Shown piece after piece: positions 31,558 through 39,633 of a DNA stretch of 64,000 nt. Below the pieces are notes generated by a model that did not search any database, had not been told where the DNA came from, and worked only from the letters and a program-made list of their open reading frames with translations. The DNA comes from a virus, in the IMG/VR virus record IMGVR_UViG_3300025913_000036, positions 1-64,000 of that record. One strand, given 5' to 3'. The first letter of the stretch is position 1; each line of letters starts with the position of its first letter. A program made the translations under genes and the position numbers.

Positions 31558-32013
31558 ATGAGACAGCATAGACTAACCGTGCAGGACGCCGAGGCTACAG
31601 GCTGCTGCTCGAAGGGCATCGAGCGTTTTTCACAGGGTCAGAAGTCGATGAGTGTCGCCAGGGCGCTGCGTCTCTCACGTCACAGGAAGTATACATACTA
31701 CCGAGATTGTGTACTATCCGTGATATGCCATAAATTCGGACTTTCCGTCTCCTTTGCTCTGTCCTGCCTGGAGGCGGTGACATGTGAAAACGTTGAGATT
31801 TATGTGGACGGTACACGGCGCGCGCAAGCAAGGTCAGAAGAACCGGATGTTAGCCCTGCGGTTATTAGATGTAACCGCCAGGATGCGGCGACAGATGCAG
31901 CCTGGGCCGCATCATCTGCGGCCCAGGCTGCCCTATATACAAAGTCCGAACTAGACCGGCAGGATCAGTGGATACTCGATCATCTTCCCGCACTGGATAA
32001 GGAATGCCGATGA
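31558..32013 (+). CDS. early protein, unknown
   Basis: The ATG at 31558 follows GAAGGA; an ATG at 31543 overlapping the previous stop is an alternative. The product is about 151 aa with a basic Cys-containing N-terminal half and an Ala/Gln/Asp-rich helical C-terminal half (TDAAWAASSAAQAA). No motif is recognised. Confidence 0.5.
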   Translation: MRQHRLTVQDAEATGCCSKGIERFSQGQKSMSVARALRLSRHRKYTYYRDCVLSVICHKFGLSVSFALSCLEAVTCENVEIYVDGTRRAQARSEEPDVSPAVIRCNRQDAATDAAWAASSAAQAALYTKSELDRQDQWILDHLPALDKECR

Positions 32014-32273
32014 GACATATCACATACGCGGTCCATGGTCGCGACGGCCTTGTTATCAGCAGGGTGGGCAGCGAACTGGCCTGGCCCATTCTCGATTATG
32101 ACGCCATCGGGAAGGATGGCGATTTCACATCGCCGCTTCAGTACAAGCTGAAAACCATCCCGGTCCATGAGGCCATTCGCGAATGGGCCATGCTTAAATG
32201 GACCAGGAAAATCCCGATAGAGATCAAGAACCTTCATCGGGCGTATTGGGGCATGAAGCCCCTAAAGGCGTAG
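32010..32273 (+). CDS. small early protein, unknown
   Basis: This 87-aa protein starts at an ATG overlapping the previous stop (ATGA). It has several beta strands and a basic C-terminal helix. The 16-bp repeat GGTACACATCTATCGC follows its stop codon directly. Confidence 0.55.
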   Translation: MRHITYAVHGRDGLVISRVGSELAWPILDYDAIGKDGDFTSPLQYKLKTIPVHEAIREWAMLKWTRKIPIEIKNLHRAYWGMKPLKA

Positions 32274-32274
32274 C

Positions 32275-32290
32275 GGTACACATCTATCGC
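32275..32290. repeat. 16-bp exact repeat, copy 1
   Basis: GGTACACATCTATCGC occurs identically at 34019-34034, both times in an intergenic gap. Confidence 0.5.
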
Positions 32291-32311
32291 ACTATCAACA
32301 ACAGTGGCCCA

Positions 32312-32329
32312 TGCGACCCGTGGGTCACA
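32312..32329. repeat. dispersed 18-bp dyad, copy 6
   Basis: TGCGACCCGTGGGTCACA, six bases before the ribosome binding site of the DUF932 gene. On the sense strand the third pair is C.A. Confidence 0.8.
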
Positions 32330-32346
32330 CTTAGAAGGAGAGAAAC

Positions 32347-33405
32347 ATGGCACATGAATTGGAAATGGATGAGACTGGCGGCGCATCGATGATCTCGGTA
32401 CGGGAGACGCCCTGGCATCAGAAGGGTATCGTGCTCCCGATGGCTCCGGGCTACGAGCAGGCGCTGACCCTGGCGAAGCTAGATTACACTGTGGAGAAGC
32501 GGCAGACGCATCTGGTCGTGCCGTCGCTGGCAAACTTCGGCGAGACGAAGCACATCCCTACCGGAGCCTACGTGACCTACAGGCCCGATACGCAGAAGGA
32601 ACTGGGCGTAGTCGAGCATCGATACCACGTCGTTCAGAACACCGATGCTTTCCGCATCCTGGTCCCGCTGCTCGACGCGGAGACGGCGGCTATCGAAACG
32701 GCGGGCGTTCTGCGCGATGGAGCCGATGCCTGGATGCTGCTTAAGCTGGAAATCGCCAAGTTCCCCTCGGCTGTGCAGGAAGCCTTTGAAGGCCACTCCG
32801 ACCGCATCAGCCCGTATATTCTCGTCGCCAACAATCACAACGGCAGGCGCGGCATCTTAGTCGCCCTGACAGCGGTTCGTGTCGTGTGCGCCAACACATT
32901 AGGCGCGGCTGAGAACGCTGGCGTATCCGATCAGATCATGGTCCGTCACACGGAGAGTGCGGAGCAGGCATTACTCGATGCGGCTCAGACGCTTTGGGGC
33001 GATGTCATCCAGCGGTATACGCTGCTGGCGGAAGCGTACGAGCGGCTGCGGCAGACCTACCTTACTCCCGACCTGTTCCAGCGCCTTGTCGTCGATGCGG
33101 TCGCGCCCGATCCCACGAAGCACGATAGCTGGACGCCGGAGGCGAAGATGGCCGATAGCGTCGTAGCGCGGTACCTGAAGCGCAAGGAAGCCCTGGAGGA
33201 ACTCTGGATAAGCGGCTCGGGGCATACCGGCGATCATTCATCGTGGGAAGCGTACAATAGCGCGGTCGAAGCCGTGGATCACAGGCCCGACCTGTTCCCA
33301 GTTCGCGGCGGCGTCTATCGCACAGCATCCCTGCTCGATGGAGCCTTGCGGAAGAAGAAGACCGACGTCTTCGGGAACCTGATGGCACACGCAAAGCGAA
33401 ACTAA
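32347..33405 (+). CDS. DUF932 / phage-plasmid-like protein
   Basis: This 352-aa protein begins MAHELEMDETGGASM and has RETPWHQKG near residue 18, VVEHRYHVVQNTDAF near 85 and a helical C-terminal half. These are marks of the DUF932 (phage/plasmid-like TIGR03299) family, widespread in phages and plasmids near recombination and SSB genes. The biochemical role is not established. AAGGAGAG precedes the ATG. Confidence 0.85.
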   Translation: MAHELEMDETGGASMISVRETPWHQKGIVLPMAPGYEQALTLAKLDYTVEKRQTHLVVPSLANFGETKHIPTGAYVTYRPDTQKELGVVEHRYHVVQNTDAFRILVPLLDAETAAIETAGVLRDGADAWMLLKLEIAKFPSAVQEAFEGHSDRISPYILVANNHNGRRGILVALTAVRVVCANTLGAAENAGVSDQIMVRHTESAEQALLDAAQTLWGDVIQRYTLLAEAYERLRQTYLTPDLFQRLVVDAVAPDPTKHDSWTPEAKMADSVVARYLKRKEALEELWISGSGHTGDHSSWEAYNSAVEAVDHRPDLFPVRGGVYRTASLLDGALRKKKTDVFGNLMAHAKRN

Positions 33406-33460
33406 TGAGCGCAGAGTTTCCCGATGCCTACTGGATGGTATATGCTGGCTGTTCAGGATC

Positions 33461-33482
33461 TGACACCCGTTTGACACCCGTT
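33461..33482. repeat. tandem 11-bp repeat before ssb
   Basis: TGACACCCGTT occurs twice head to tail, immediately upstream of the ribosome binding site of the SSB gene. It may be an autoregulatory operator. Confidence 0.55.
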
Positions 33483-33496
33483 TGAAGGAGAGAAAA

Positions 33497-33967
33497 ATGT
33501 CACTCAATAGAATAACATTGATCGGTAGGCTGACCCGCGACCCAGAAGGAAAGTTTACACCACAGGGCATCGCCGTCGCACAGCTTGGTATCGCGGTCAA
33601 TCGCTTTAGCAAGAACGACCAGGGCGAGTACGAAGTCGATTTCTTCAACATCGTGGCATGGCGCAAAACCGCTGAGTTCGCCACGAACTATCTGAAGAAG
33701 GGCCGTCTCGTATCTATCGATGGCCGCCTGCAATCACGGTCCTGGGTCGATCAGGCGACAGGCCAGAAGCGCACTGTCTATGAAATCGTGGCCGATGACA
33801 TCCAGGGGCTGGATAAGAAGCCCGATGACGCAGGCCAGGAGGCGGCGGCAACGGATACGGAAACTCCCGTAAGTGGCACGCGCCCTAATCCCGCGCCAGC
33901 GCGACGCGCACAGGCTCCCGCTCCATCGGATGACATCGATGAAAGCGATCCTTTCGCGGACGACTGA
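33497..33967 (+). CDS. ssb: single-stranded DNA-binding protein
   Basis: This 156-aa protein begins MSLNRITLIGRLTRDPE, the classical bacterial SSB start, has an OB fold to residue about 105 (VDFFNIVAWRKTAEFATNYLKKG, VSIDGRLQSRSW), a Pro/Ala-rich linker, and an acidic tip ending DPFADD. It coats single strands during replication and recombination; the tip recruits partner proteins. AAGGAGAGAAAA precedes the ATG. Confidence 0.95.
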   Translation: MSLNRITLIGRLTRDPEGKFTPQGIAVAQLGIAVNRFSKNDQGEYEVDFFNIVAWRKTAEFATNYLKKGRLVSIDGRLQSRSWVDQATGQKRTVYEIVADDIQGLDKKPDDAGQEAAATDTETPVSGTRPNPAPARRAQAPAPSDDIDESDPFADD

Positions 33968-34008
33968 GCAGTAACAGCCTCCCACGAAGCCGATAAAGTA
34001 ACACTCGG

Positions 34009-34045
34009 CAGGCGCAAGGGTACACATCTATCGCTCTTGCGCCTG
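34009..34045 (+). terminator. hairpin after ssb
   Basis: A 10-bp stem (CAGGCGCAAG / CTTGCGCCTG) has a 17-nt loop, which contains most of the second copy of the 16-bp repeat (34019-34034). It lacks a T-run. Confidence 0.45.
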
Positions 34046-34064
34046 AACTATCCAATGGAAACCC

Positions 34065-34259
34065 ATGATGCAAAAACGGAGATATAGTCGTCAGGAAATC
34101 GCGAATAAGGCATAGGATCATGTAGCCTACGGATGGGCGAAAAACCCCGGCACCTGGAGAGACGACATCGAGTGGACGGAGCAAGATACGGCCATCTATG
34201 GCGAAGAATACGATAAGGCTCTTGCGGTAAAGCGAGACAGGGAGAATTCAGGACGATGA
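34065..34259 (+). pseudogene. short gene interrupted by an in-frame amber codon
   Basis: From ATG at 34065 the frame reads MMQKRRYSRQEIANKA, then TAG at 34113-34115, then continues 47 codons without a stop as a protein-like acidic sequence (YGWAKNPGTWRDDIEW) to TGA, overlapping the ATG of the next gene. Most of the second part has no start codon of its own. Either the gene is broken, the base call is wrong, or the amber is read through. TAG is a normal stop elsewhere in this genome. Confidence 0.4.
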
Positions 34260-34774
34260 TTAAGTCACCCATTTTCACCAAAGAACAATTTATCGATACG
34301 GAACACGATCCCGCCAGCGAGAAGGCCGCGTTCATAAACGCGCTCTGCTGGTTCTTAATTCGGGGATGTCAGCGCAACTGCTTCACTAAGCGCATGTATC
34401 ACCACCTGAGCCTGTACATGGGTCACATCGCCCACTACAATATCGATGGCTTTTACGCTGAATGGTTCTCCACCATCAGCCGCCAGATTGAATTCATCCG
34501 GGACCATTCCAGCCCGTTTCGTCAGGTCTATGGCGATTGGCAGGATGTCTATGATGTGTTCCGCGAGTGGCTGCTGAACAGCGGTGTTATCCTCGAATAC
34601 GAAACGCGGCACGCGGAATATCGTCGCCAGCTTAACATCCAGACTGCCAAGTCCGCTCTCATGGCGCTGCCCGATAAAGACAGGCGCGACATACTGAAGG
34701 AGTACAGCGAGCTTCAGGCCGACCGCGATGCCGATGCAGCCATCGAGTTCGAGCAGATGAAAGGTAGGGCATGA
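34256..34774 (+). CDS. early protein, unknown
   Basis: This 172-aa helical protein is rich in aromatic and His residues in the middle (FTKRMYHHLSLYMGHIAHY) with a charged C-terminal third. Its ATG overlaps the stop of the interrupted gene. No family is recognised. Confidence 0.6.
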   Translation: MIKSPIFTKEQFIDTEHDPASEKAAFINALCWFLIRGCQRNCFTKRMYHHLSLYMGHIAHYNIDGFYAEWFSTISRQIEFIRDHSSPFRQVYGDWQDVYDVFREWLLNSGVILEYETRHAEYRRQLNIQTAKSALMALPDKDRRDILKEYSELQADRDADAAIEFEQMKGRA

Positions 34775-34775
34775 A

Positions 34776-35288
34776 ATGACAATTCGTAATCGCGTGCAGC
34801 GGGTCGCAATACTGACGCACGCCAGGAAGGACATAGAAGCCAGGGCTATGCAGGTAGATTGGGGCATTGGGCTGCTTCATATTCAGGAACTGTACGATAC
34901 CGCCTTCTCAAAAATTGATCCAATCCATCTTGCGGATTATATCCGTGATAACGTGCCTGTTTGCCAGGGATGTATGCAGGGAGTGATGTTCGTGGCTGGC
35001 ATTTTTCATAGCAAGGCATATAGAGGCGACTTCCGCTTCCTTAGCGGTTTCGCGGAAGTCGATGCCATCAGGAAGTTCAATACAAAAGTCTTCGGAGTCG
35101 ATGCTACGTATGCCGAATGCGCCTTTGAAGGGAACTCTGTATACGCCAAGGATAAGGACGGGCAGATTACGGATGAAGGCTGTGAAGCCGCACACGCATT
35201 CAGGCATGTAGCAAGCCCTACTAAGCGTGCTCTTAGCATCATCGACCGCATGATAGAGAACGGCGGCACGTTCTTTCCACAGGAGTAG
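34776..35288 (+). CDS. early protein, unknown
   Basis: This 170-aa protein starts one base after the upstream stop codon. It has a mixed fold with CQGC near residue 64 and further Cys/His residues, but no clear zinc motif. The function is not recognised. Confidence 0.55.
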   Translation: MTIRNRVQRVAILTHARKDIEARAMQVDWGIGLLHIQELYDTAFSKIDPIHLADYIRDNVPVCQGCMQGVMFVAGIFHSKAYRGDFRFLSGFAEVDAIRKFNTKVFGVDATYAECAFEGNSVYAKDKDGQITDEGCEAAHAFRHVASPTKRALSIIDRMIENGGTFFPQE

Positions 35289-35290
35289 CG

Positions 35291-35812
35291 ATGGAACTAA
35301 CAACCAATCCTTCCTTCTTCGCCCTGGAAAGCGAGAACGGAGGCGACACATCTATCGCGCATCGGCTGCAACGGTCGCTGCCGCCCATCGATGCCGAAGT
35401 CTACCGACATACCAGGGCCATGCAGGTTACGCCCTTCACTAATAGCGATTACGCACAAATAAGGGCGCATACCCTCGCGGCAAATCGCGCCAATTGTTTA
35501 CGCGCCATCGTGATCACGGCGGTCGAAGGCTGGTCGCACGGAACCTTGCCTGGGTGTCTTCACGGCCTGAAGGATAAGGCCGCGTGCGAACGCCTATGCG
35601 GTATCGCCGCCAGGGCTAAGGAAGGCCCTGTGTGGACCTGGGAAGCCATCCAGCGCACGAAAGCCTTTATCGACATCGGGATAAGGACGGAAGCCGATCT
35701 GGAGACGGCACGCGCCTGGATAGCTGCGGCCAGGGCGGAACACACCCATCCCGAAATCCTGAAGATCAGGGAAGCCATCGCCGCCAGGCGAGAAAGGTTC
35801 GGATGGAAATGA
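35291..35812 (+). CDS. early helical protein, unknown
   Basis: This 173-aa Ala/Arg-rich helical protein has a middle segment with CLHGLKDKAACERLCG, and a basic C-terminal helix. GGAG lies just before the ATG, and the next gene begins inside its end. No family is recognised. Confidence 0.6.
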   Translation: MELTTNPSFFALESENGGDTSIAHRLQRSLPPIDAEVYRHTRAMQVTPFTNSDYAQIRAHTLAANRANCLRAIVITAVEGWSHGTLPGCLHGLKDKAACERLCGIAARAKEGPVWTWEAIQRTKAFIDIGIRTEADLETARAWIAAARAEHTHPEILKIREAIAARRERFGWK

Positions 35813-36045
35813 ACCGTGAACAACTTAAAGCCGCATTCGATGAAGCGGTAGCAGATAGCCTTGCTCAGAACATGGTATGCGCTGAAATAGCACAGCGATG
35901 GAAGGCCATCGATCAGGAGAGTCAGAAGGTACGCAAGCTGGCCCAGGCTCTTAACGAGCGCGCCCTGTACTTGCAGAAAGCCCTGGAAGTACAGGGCAAA
36001 ATCGATAAGATGAAGGAGCGGCCCGATGCGAACGACATCATTTAA
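35803..36045 (+). CDS. small coiled-coil protein
   Basis: This 80-aa protein is almost entirely one helix with heptads (residues about 8-72). ATGs at 35803 and 35809 are both possible; AAAGG lies upstream. It overlaps the next small DNA-binding gene by 20 bp. Confidence 0.55.
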   Translation: MEMNREQLKAAFDEAVADSLAQNMVCAEIAQRWKAIDQESQKVRKLAQALNERALYLQKALEVQGKIDKMKERPDANDII

Positions 36046-36202
36046 GAAGATATGCTCGATGATTGCAGCCCGCGACTTATACGTGGCAGGAGTATCTGTG
36101 AAGAAAATCTCTAAACAGTCAGGTAAGTCTCAGTCTACAATCCGAAGATGGCTTGCTAATTTCGATAAGCATATCATTGCATACCAAGGGAGTAAGTGGT
36201 AA
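36026..36202 (+). CDS. 58-aa helix-turn-helix protein
   Basis: AAGGAGCGGCCCG precedes the ATG. The 58-aa product has ARDLYVAGVSVKKISKQSGK followed by SQSTIRRWLANF, a textbook helix-turn-helix of the kind in transposase N-termini and phage Com/Gp-like regulators. It probably binds DNA as a small transcription regulator. The next gene starts on its last base. Confidence 0.65.
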   Translation: MRTTSFKKICSMIAARDLYVAGVSVKKISKQSGKSQSTIRRWLANFDKHIIAYQGSKW

Positions 36203-36306
36203 TGACACGCAAGGACATCGCCGATCTGATCCTGATATTCCTCTGCGGCATCGCAATCTTCGGGACGATCTACTGGTTCTGCACGCTCGATGTGCTAAGT
36301 CGATGA
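36202..36306 (+). CDS. 34-aa single-pass membrane protein
   Basis: The ATG overlaps the TAA of the preceding gene (TAATG). The product MTRKDIADLILIF... has one hydrophobic helix from about residue 8 to 29 with a charged N-terminus. The role is unknown; a dyad copy follows its stop codon. Confidence 0.5.
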   Translation: MTRKDIADLILIFLCGIAIFGTIYWFCTLDVLSR

Positions 36307-36307
36307 A

Positions 36308-36325
36308 TGCGACCCGTGGGTCGCA
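36308..36325. repeat. dispersed 18-bp dyad, copy 7
   Basis: TGCGACCCGTGGGTCGCA, with fully matched arms, directly before GGAGG of the next gene. Confidence 0.8.
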
Positions 36326-36339
36326 TTCTGGAGGGAAAC

Positions 36340-36711
36340 ATGAAAGTATGCCTGATCGATGCGCTTACCGCCATCGAGAAATCGGACACTCAGAAAGCCG
36401 TCGCCTGGCTGCGCGTAGATAACTGCTACTGCATCGAAGGCGCTTTGTGCGAACAGTACCGCCAACAAACCGGAAATGGCGAATGGTACAGGCTAACCAA
36501 CGAGACAGACCCGGTATATGCCTTTGGGATGGGAGGCTTTAATAGCGAATATTCCATCATGCCTCCGGAAGTTCGCGCCTACTTCGGCATACCGTTCACC
36601 GGCCCTTCGCTCATCAGTATCAATGATCAAAATGACGGGCTGACGCTTCAGCAGGTAGCCGCCGAAGCGCGTAAGGCGCTGGAAGAAGCGGAGAAGATCG
36701 ATGGAAAGTGA
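36340..36711 (+). CDS. early protein, unknown
   Basis: This 123-aa protein starts at the ATG after CTGGAGGGAAAC. It contains DALTAIEKSDTQKAVAWLR, a Cys pair (CYCIEGALC), and an acidic helical C-terminus. This pattern resembles short phage proteins of unknown role. It overlaps the next gene by 11 bp. Confidence 0.6.
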   Translation: MKVCLIDALTAIEKSDTQKAVAWLRVDNCYCIEGALCEQYRQQTGNGEWYRLTNETDPVYAFGMGGFNSEYSIMPPEVRAYFGIPFTGPSLISINDQNDGLTLQQVAAEARKALEEAEKIDGK

Positions 36712-37345
36712 AACACTCAAAGAGCGCATCGTGCATGGCTTCTGCGATTTGTCTTCCCTGCTCGCCTTGCTTGCGGCAGAGAGCGCGGCGGGCATCCAGC
36801 AGCACTTCCGCGATGATGACCTGGAAGGCGCGCAGGCGGCGTTTCGCAGCGCGGAATATTCCGCTTCGGCATCCAAGCAGATCGAGCAGATACTGAAGGA
36901 CTGGCGAAAGCAGGTACATCCGGTACAGGGCCAGCCGCAGGCCGTGCTGGACAAGACCGTGAAGCAGCTTGTGCGGGAGGCATATTCCGCAGCCAGTATC
37001 ACTGTCAGGCCACCTAAGGAGTTGTCAAAGCCTGGGAAGTGTTCCAGCACGGTATCGGTGCGAGAGGCCGAGGAATTTATCCTGGAACTGCTTTACAACA
37101 GCAAGTCAGGAGAGATGACTTCCGAGGCCGTGAACCGTGAATACAAGGCGAGGTTTAGAGGCAGCTTTAACGAGTTTGAGCTATCGCTGAATTCCCGAGG
37201 CGACTGCATGAATTGGTCGCGATGGCTAACTTCCAGGCTCTGCCAAATGAAAGACACGGGAGACATCGAGAAGCCGGGCCGCTACATTATCGCGATTACC
37301 GACAAGGGCAGAGAAAGGATAGAGCGCGATGTCATCGGAGAATAG
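36701..37345 (+). CDS. protein with C-terminal winged-helix-like domain
   Basis: This 214-aa protein has a helical N-terminal half (residues 1-100). Its C-terminal domain (about 118-214: EAEEFILELLYNSKSGEMTSEAVNREYKARF ... GRYIIAITDKGRERIER) resembles the winged-helix repeats of Mrr-N-like regulators. DNA binding is likely; no nuclease motif follows it. Confidence 0.55.
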   Translation: MESETLKERIVHGFCDLSSLLALLAAESAAGIQQHFRDDDLEGAQAAFRSAEYSASASKQIEQILKDWRKQVHPVQGQPQAVLDKTVKQLVREAYSAASITVRPPKELSKPGKCSSTVSVREAEEFILELLYNSKSGEMTSEAVNREYKARFRGSFNEFELSLNSRGDCMNWSRWLTSRLCQMKDTGDIEKPGRYIIAITDKGRERIERDVIGE

Positions 37346-37901
37346 CAACACGAAGCCCACGCATCAGAGCATCGTGGATGATAACTACAAAGGCTACCTG
37401 CTGGAGCGGCAGCCGCCTTCCTATGGCATGAGAAGGAACGGCACGCCAGGCTGCCTGTATCTATCGCCGGAAGGCCATCGATGCGGTATCGGGCGTAACA
37501 TGCCTCTGGCTATGGTCGAGAAGATTAAGGCACTTGGTATCAGTGACAGAAATATCAATGCAATTATGGATACGTCCGAGCATACTTACTGCCTGGAGGC
37601 AATCGAGTGGTTTTCTCAATGCAATGGCGAGTTTTTGATGCAGGCGCAGAACGCGCACGATGTCGCGGCCATTAAGGCGGATCAGGCTTTCCCCTCCGAT
37701 AATCTTGCTCCTGAAAAACTGGAAATGTTTCGCAGGCTTTATCGGGATAACCTTGCCGCGCTGTGTCGTAATTGGCACCTGGAATGGCCCGAAGATCGGC
37801 CAGGAGTGCGCGAACTTGCCCAGGCCGAAGCGCAGGCCCGCGAACTGGCGGCTGCTGCGAGAGACACATCCGTCGATGTGGGTACAGGAAAAGGCCAATG
37901 A
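37329..37901 (+). CDS. early protein, unknown
   Basis: This 190-aa protein has an N-terminal module with CLYLSPEGHRCGIG (possible zinc or structural Cys), a middle helical part and an Ala/Glu-rich tail. It starts inside the upstream gene and ends in the start of the Toprim gene (ATGA). No family is recognised. Confidence 0.55.
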   Translation: MSSENSNTKPTHQSIVDDNYKGYLLERQPPSYGMRRNGTPGCLYLSPEGHRCGIGRNMPLAMVEKIKALGISDRNINAIMDTSEHTYCLEAIEWFSQCNGEFLMQAQNAHDVAAIKADQAFPSDNLAPEKLEMFRRLYRDNLAALCRNWHLEWPEDRPGVRELAQAEAQARELAAAARDTSVDVGTGKGQ

Positions 37902-38807
37902 AGCGATGCTACGTGCCAAAGAAGTTCGGCGCTGGCTCCGTATCAATCATCCATAAAGCCAACGCGATCATCAGCGAATATTCGCGGCAGGGATACGACC
38001 TGACGCTCAGGCAGCTTTACTATCAGTTCGTGAGCCGTGACCTGATAGCCAACAAGCAAAGCGAGTACAAGCGCCTTGGCTCCATTATCAACGATGCACG
38101 GCTGGCTGGCCTGATCGATTGGGATGCCATCACCGACCGTACCCGTAACCTGCGGCAGAACAGTCACTGGAGAAGTCCTGAAGCGATCATCGACGCCTGC
38201 GCTGCGTCCTTCCAGTTCGATAAGTGGATAGACCAGCCGCGCCGTGTGGAAGTGTGGATCGAAAAGGACGCCTTGGCCGGGGTGTTCGAGCGCATCTGTT
38301 CTGAGTTGGATGTTCCCTGGTTCGCCTGCCGTGGCTATACCAGCCAATCGGAAATGTGGGCGGCAGCGCAGCGTCATATCAGGTACGAAAAGTCTCACCA
38401 AAGCGTGACGGTACTGCACTTTGGCGACCATGATCCATCCGGGATCGATATGACCCGCGATATTCAGGATCGCCTGAGCACTTTCTATACCTCCACGATA
38501 GTCGAGCGTCTGGCGCTCACGATGGATCATGGTCAACGAGTACGGCCCGCCTCCCAACCCTGCCAAGGATACCGACTGCCGCTTCACCGGATACTCCGCG
38601 CTTTACGGCGATGAGAGTTGGGAACTAGATGCCCTGGAGCCTTCGGTTCTCTCCGATATGGTGCGAGAGCACGTCGAAACCATTCGGATGCAAAGGCTGT
38701 GGGATGAAGCTGTCGAGCGAGAGAAGGAAGCCAAGGCTACCCTGAAGGCCATATCGATGAACTACGAAGACATAGTTGGCCTTGTCGAAGAGTGGGACAG
38801 CGAATGA
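37898..38807 (+). pseudogene. Toprim-domain protein split by a frameshift
   Basis: Frame one (37898-38614) encodes RQLYYQFVSRDLI, then Toprim signatures IEKDALAGVFE and FGDHDPSGIDM. From residue about 210 it turns into nonsense, while the +1 frame (38529-38807) supplies the expected continuation NEYGPPPNPAKDTD ... DESWELDALEP. One extra base at about 38530 (CATGG where CAGG would keep frame) explains this. The intact product would be 302 aa, a topoisomerase/primase-type nucleotidyl-transfer fold common in phages. Programmed +1 shifting or a sequencing error is possible. Confidence 0.75.
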
Positions 38808-38989
38808 AGCTGATGGAAATGGGCAAGACACCAACGACAGACGAAGAAGCGATGCAGTACCTACCAGATGGCACACCGCTGGTCAAGCGGTGCTGTGTCG
38901 GGCTTTACCATGTCTATCGTGAACAGGGATGCACAATCATCGATGCTCTCCAAAAAGTGTTGGAGACTTACCTGGAGAACGCAAAATGA
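38804..38989 (+). CDS. small protein, unknown
   Basis: This 61-aa helical protein starts at an ATG overlapping the previous stop (ATGA) and ends in the next start in the same way. It contains CC and later C residues, without clear motif. Confidence 0.5.
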   Translation: MKLMEMGKTPTTDEEAMQYLPDGTPLVKRCCVGLYHVYREQGCTIIDALQKVLETYLENAK

Positions 38990-39138
38990 GCCACCACCAC
39001 AAGCTTCCATCTCTGCCTGAGCTAAAGAAGCGGTACGCCTTCGTGATGATGCTCAACCGAAAGGAGCATTACCCTAGAGAGTTTATCCGGCCCAGGCACA
39101 GAAAGAAGGTCAAGAAGCATGACCATCACAAGGTTTGA
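38986..39138 (+). CDS. small His/Lys-rich basic protein
   Basis: This 50-aa protein begins MSHHHKLPSLPELKKRY and ends RHRKKVKKHDHHKV. It is strongly basic and could bind nucleic acid or metal. It is coupled to its neighbours by overlaps on both sides. Confidence 0.5.
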   Translation: MSHHHKLPSLPELKKRYAFVMMLNRKEHYPREFIRPRHRKKVKKHDHHKV

Positions 39139-39355
39139 GCGTATTGTGCTTCGCCTTGCAAACCAGATGCCCACTAGATACTACCTGCACGATGGCCCAA
39201 CGGATGCCCCCGAGAGTGTGATGAAGGTGCAGTTCCAGGTTCGTATCTTCGATAACGTCGAGCGTCTGCACGTAGAACTGGCTCAGTTGGGCTTTACACG
39301 ATGCCTACCAGAACTGAAGCATCATGAAACATGGTCTATCGAAAGGACGGAATAA
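39119..39355 (+). CDS. small protein, unknown
   Basis: This 78-aa mixed alpha/beta protein starts inside the preceding gene and ends on the start base of the next. No motif is recognised. Confidence 0.55.
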   Translation: MTITRFERIVLRLANQMPTRYYLHDGPTDAPESVMKVQFQVRIFDNVERLHVELAQLGFTRCLPELKHHETWSIERTE

Positions 39356-39633
39356 TGACAGATATTGAGAAAGCCGAAGTATTGGCGCATATCGACAAGC
39401 TGGTCGAAGAAGGCGTCTCGATGGTCCTGAAGGGCGAAGCGGCCCTGGAAACCATCGGCACGAACCTGATTATCGATATGTCGATGAAGGCCGTGGACCA
39501 GGGCAAGAACGTCGATACCGCCGTTGAACTGGCGACACTAATAACCTGTAAGATGAAGCTGCGTGTCGATCAGGAACAGCGCAAGGCATCGAAAGAAGGA
39601 GAGAAACCCGATGACAAAAACCAGGCTGGATGA
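39355..39633 (+). CDS. small helical protein, unknown
   Basis: This 92-aa helical protein has the ribosome binding site AAAGGACGG and a Lys/Glu-rich C-terminus. Its sequence overlaps the next gene by 23 bp. The function is unknown. Confidence 0.55.
   Translation: MTDIEKAEVLAHIDKLVEEGVSMVLKGEAALETIGTNLIIDMSMKAVDQGKNVDTAVELATLITCKMKLRVDQEQRKASKEGEKPDDKNQAG

Noticed and set aside
34113-34115. Genome-wide recoding of TAG as sense
   Set aside because: Many clear genes, for example the ParB-methyltransferase's upstream neighbour and the decoration protein, end in TAG at sensible places, so TAG is a normal stop.
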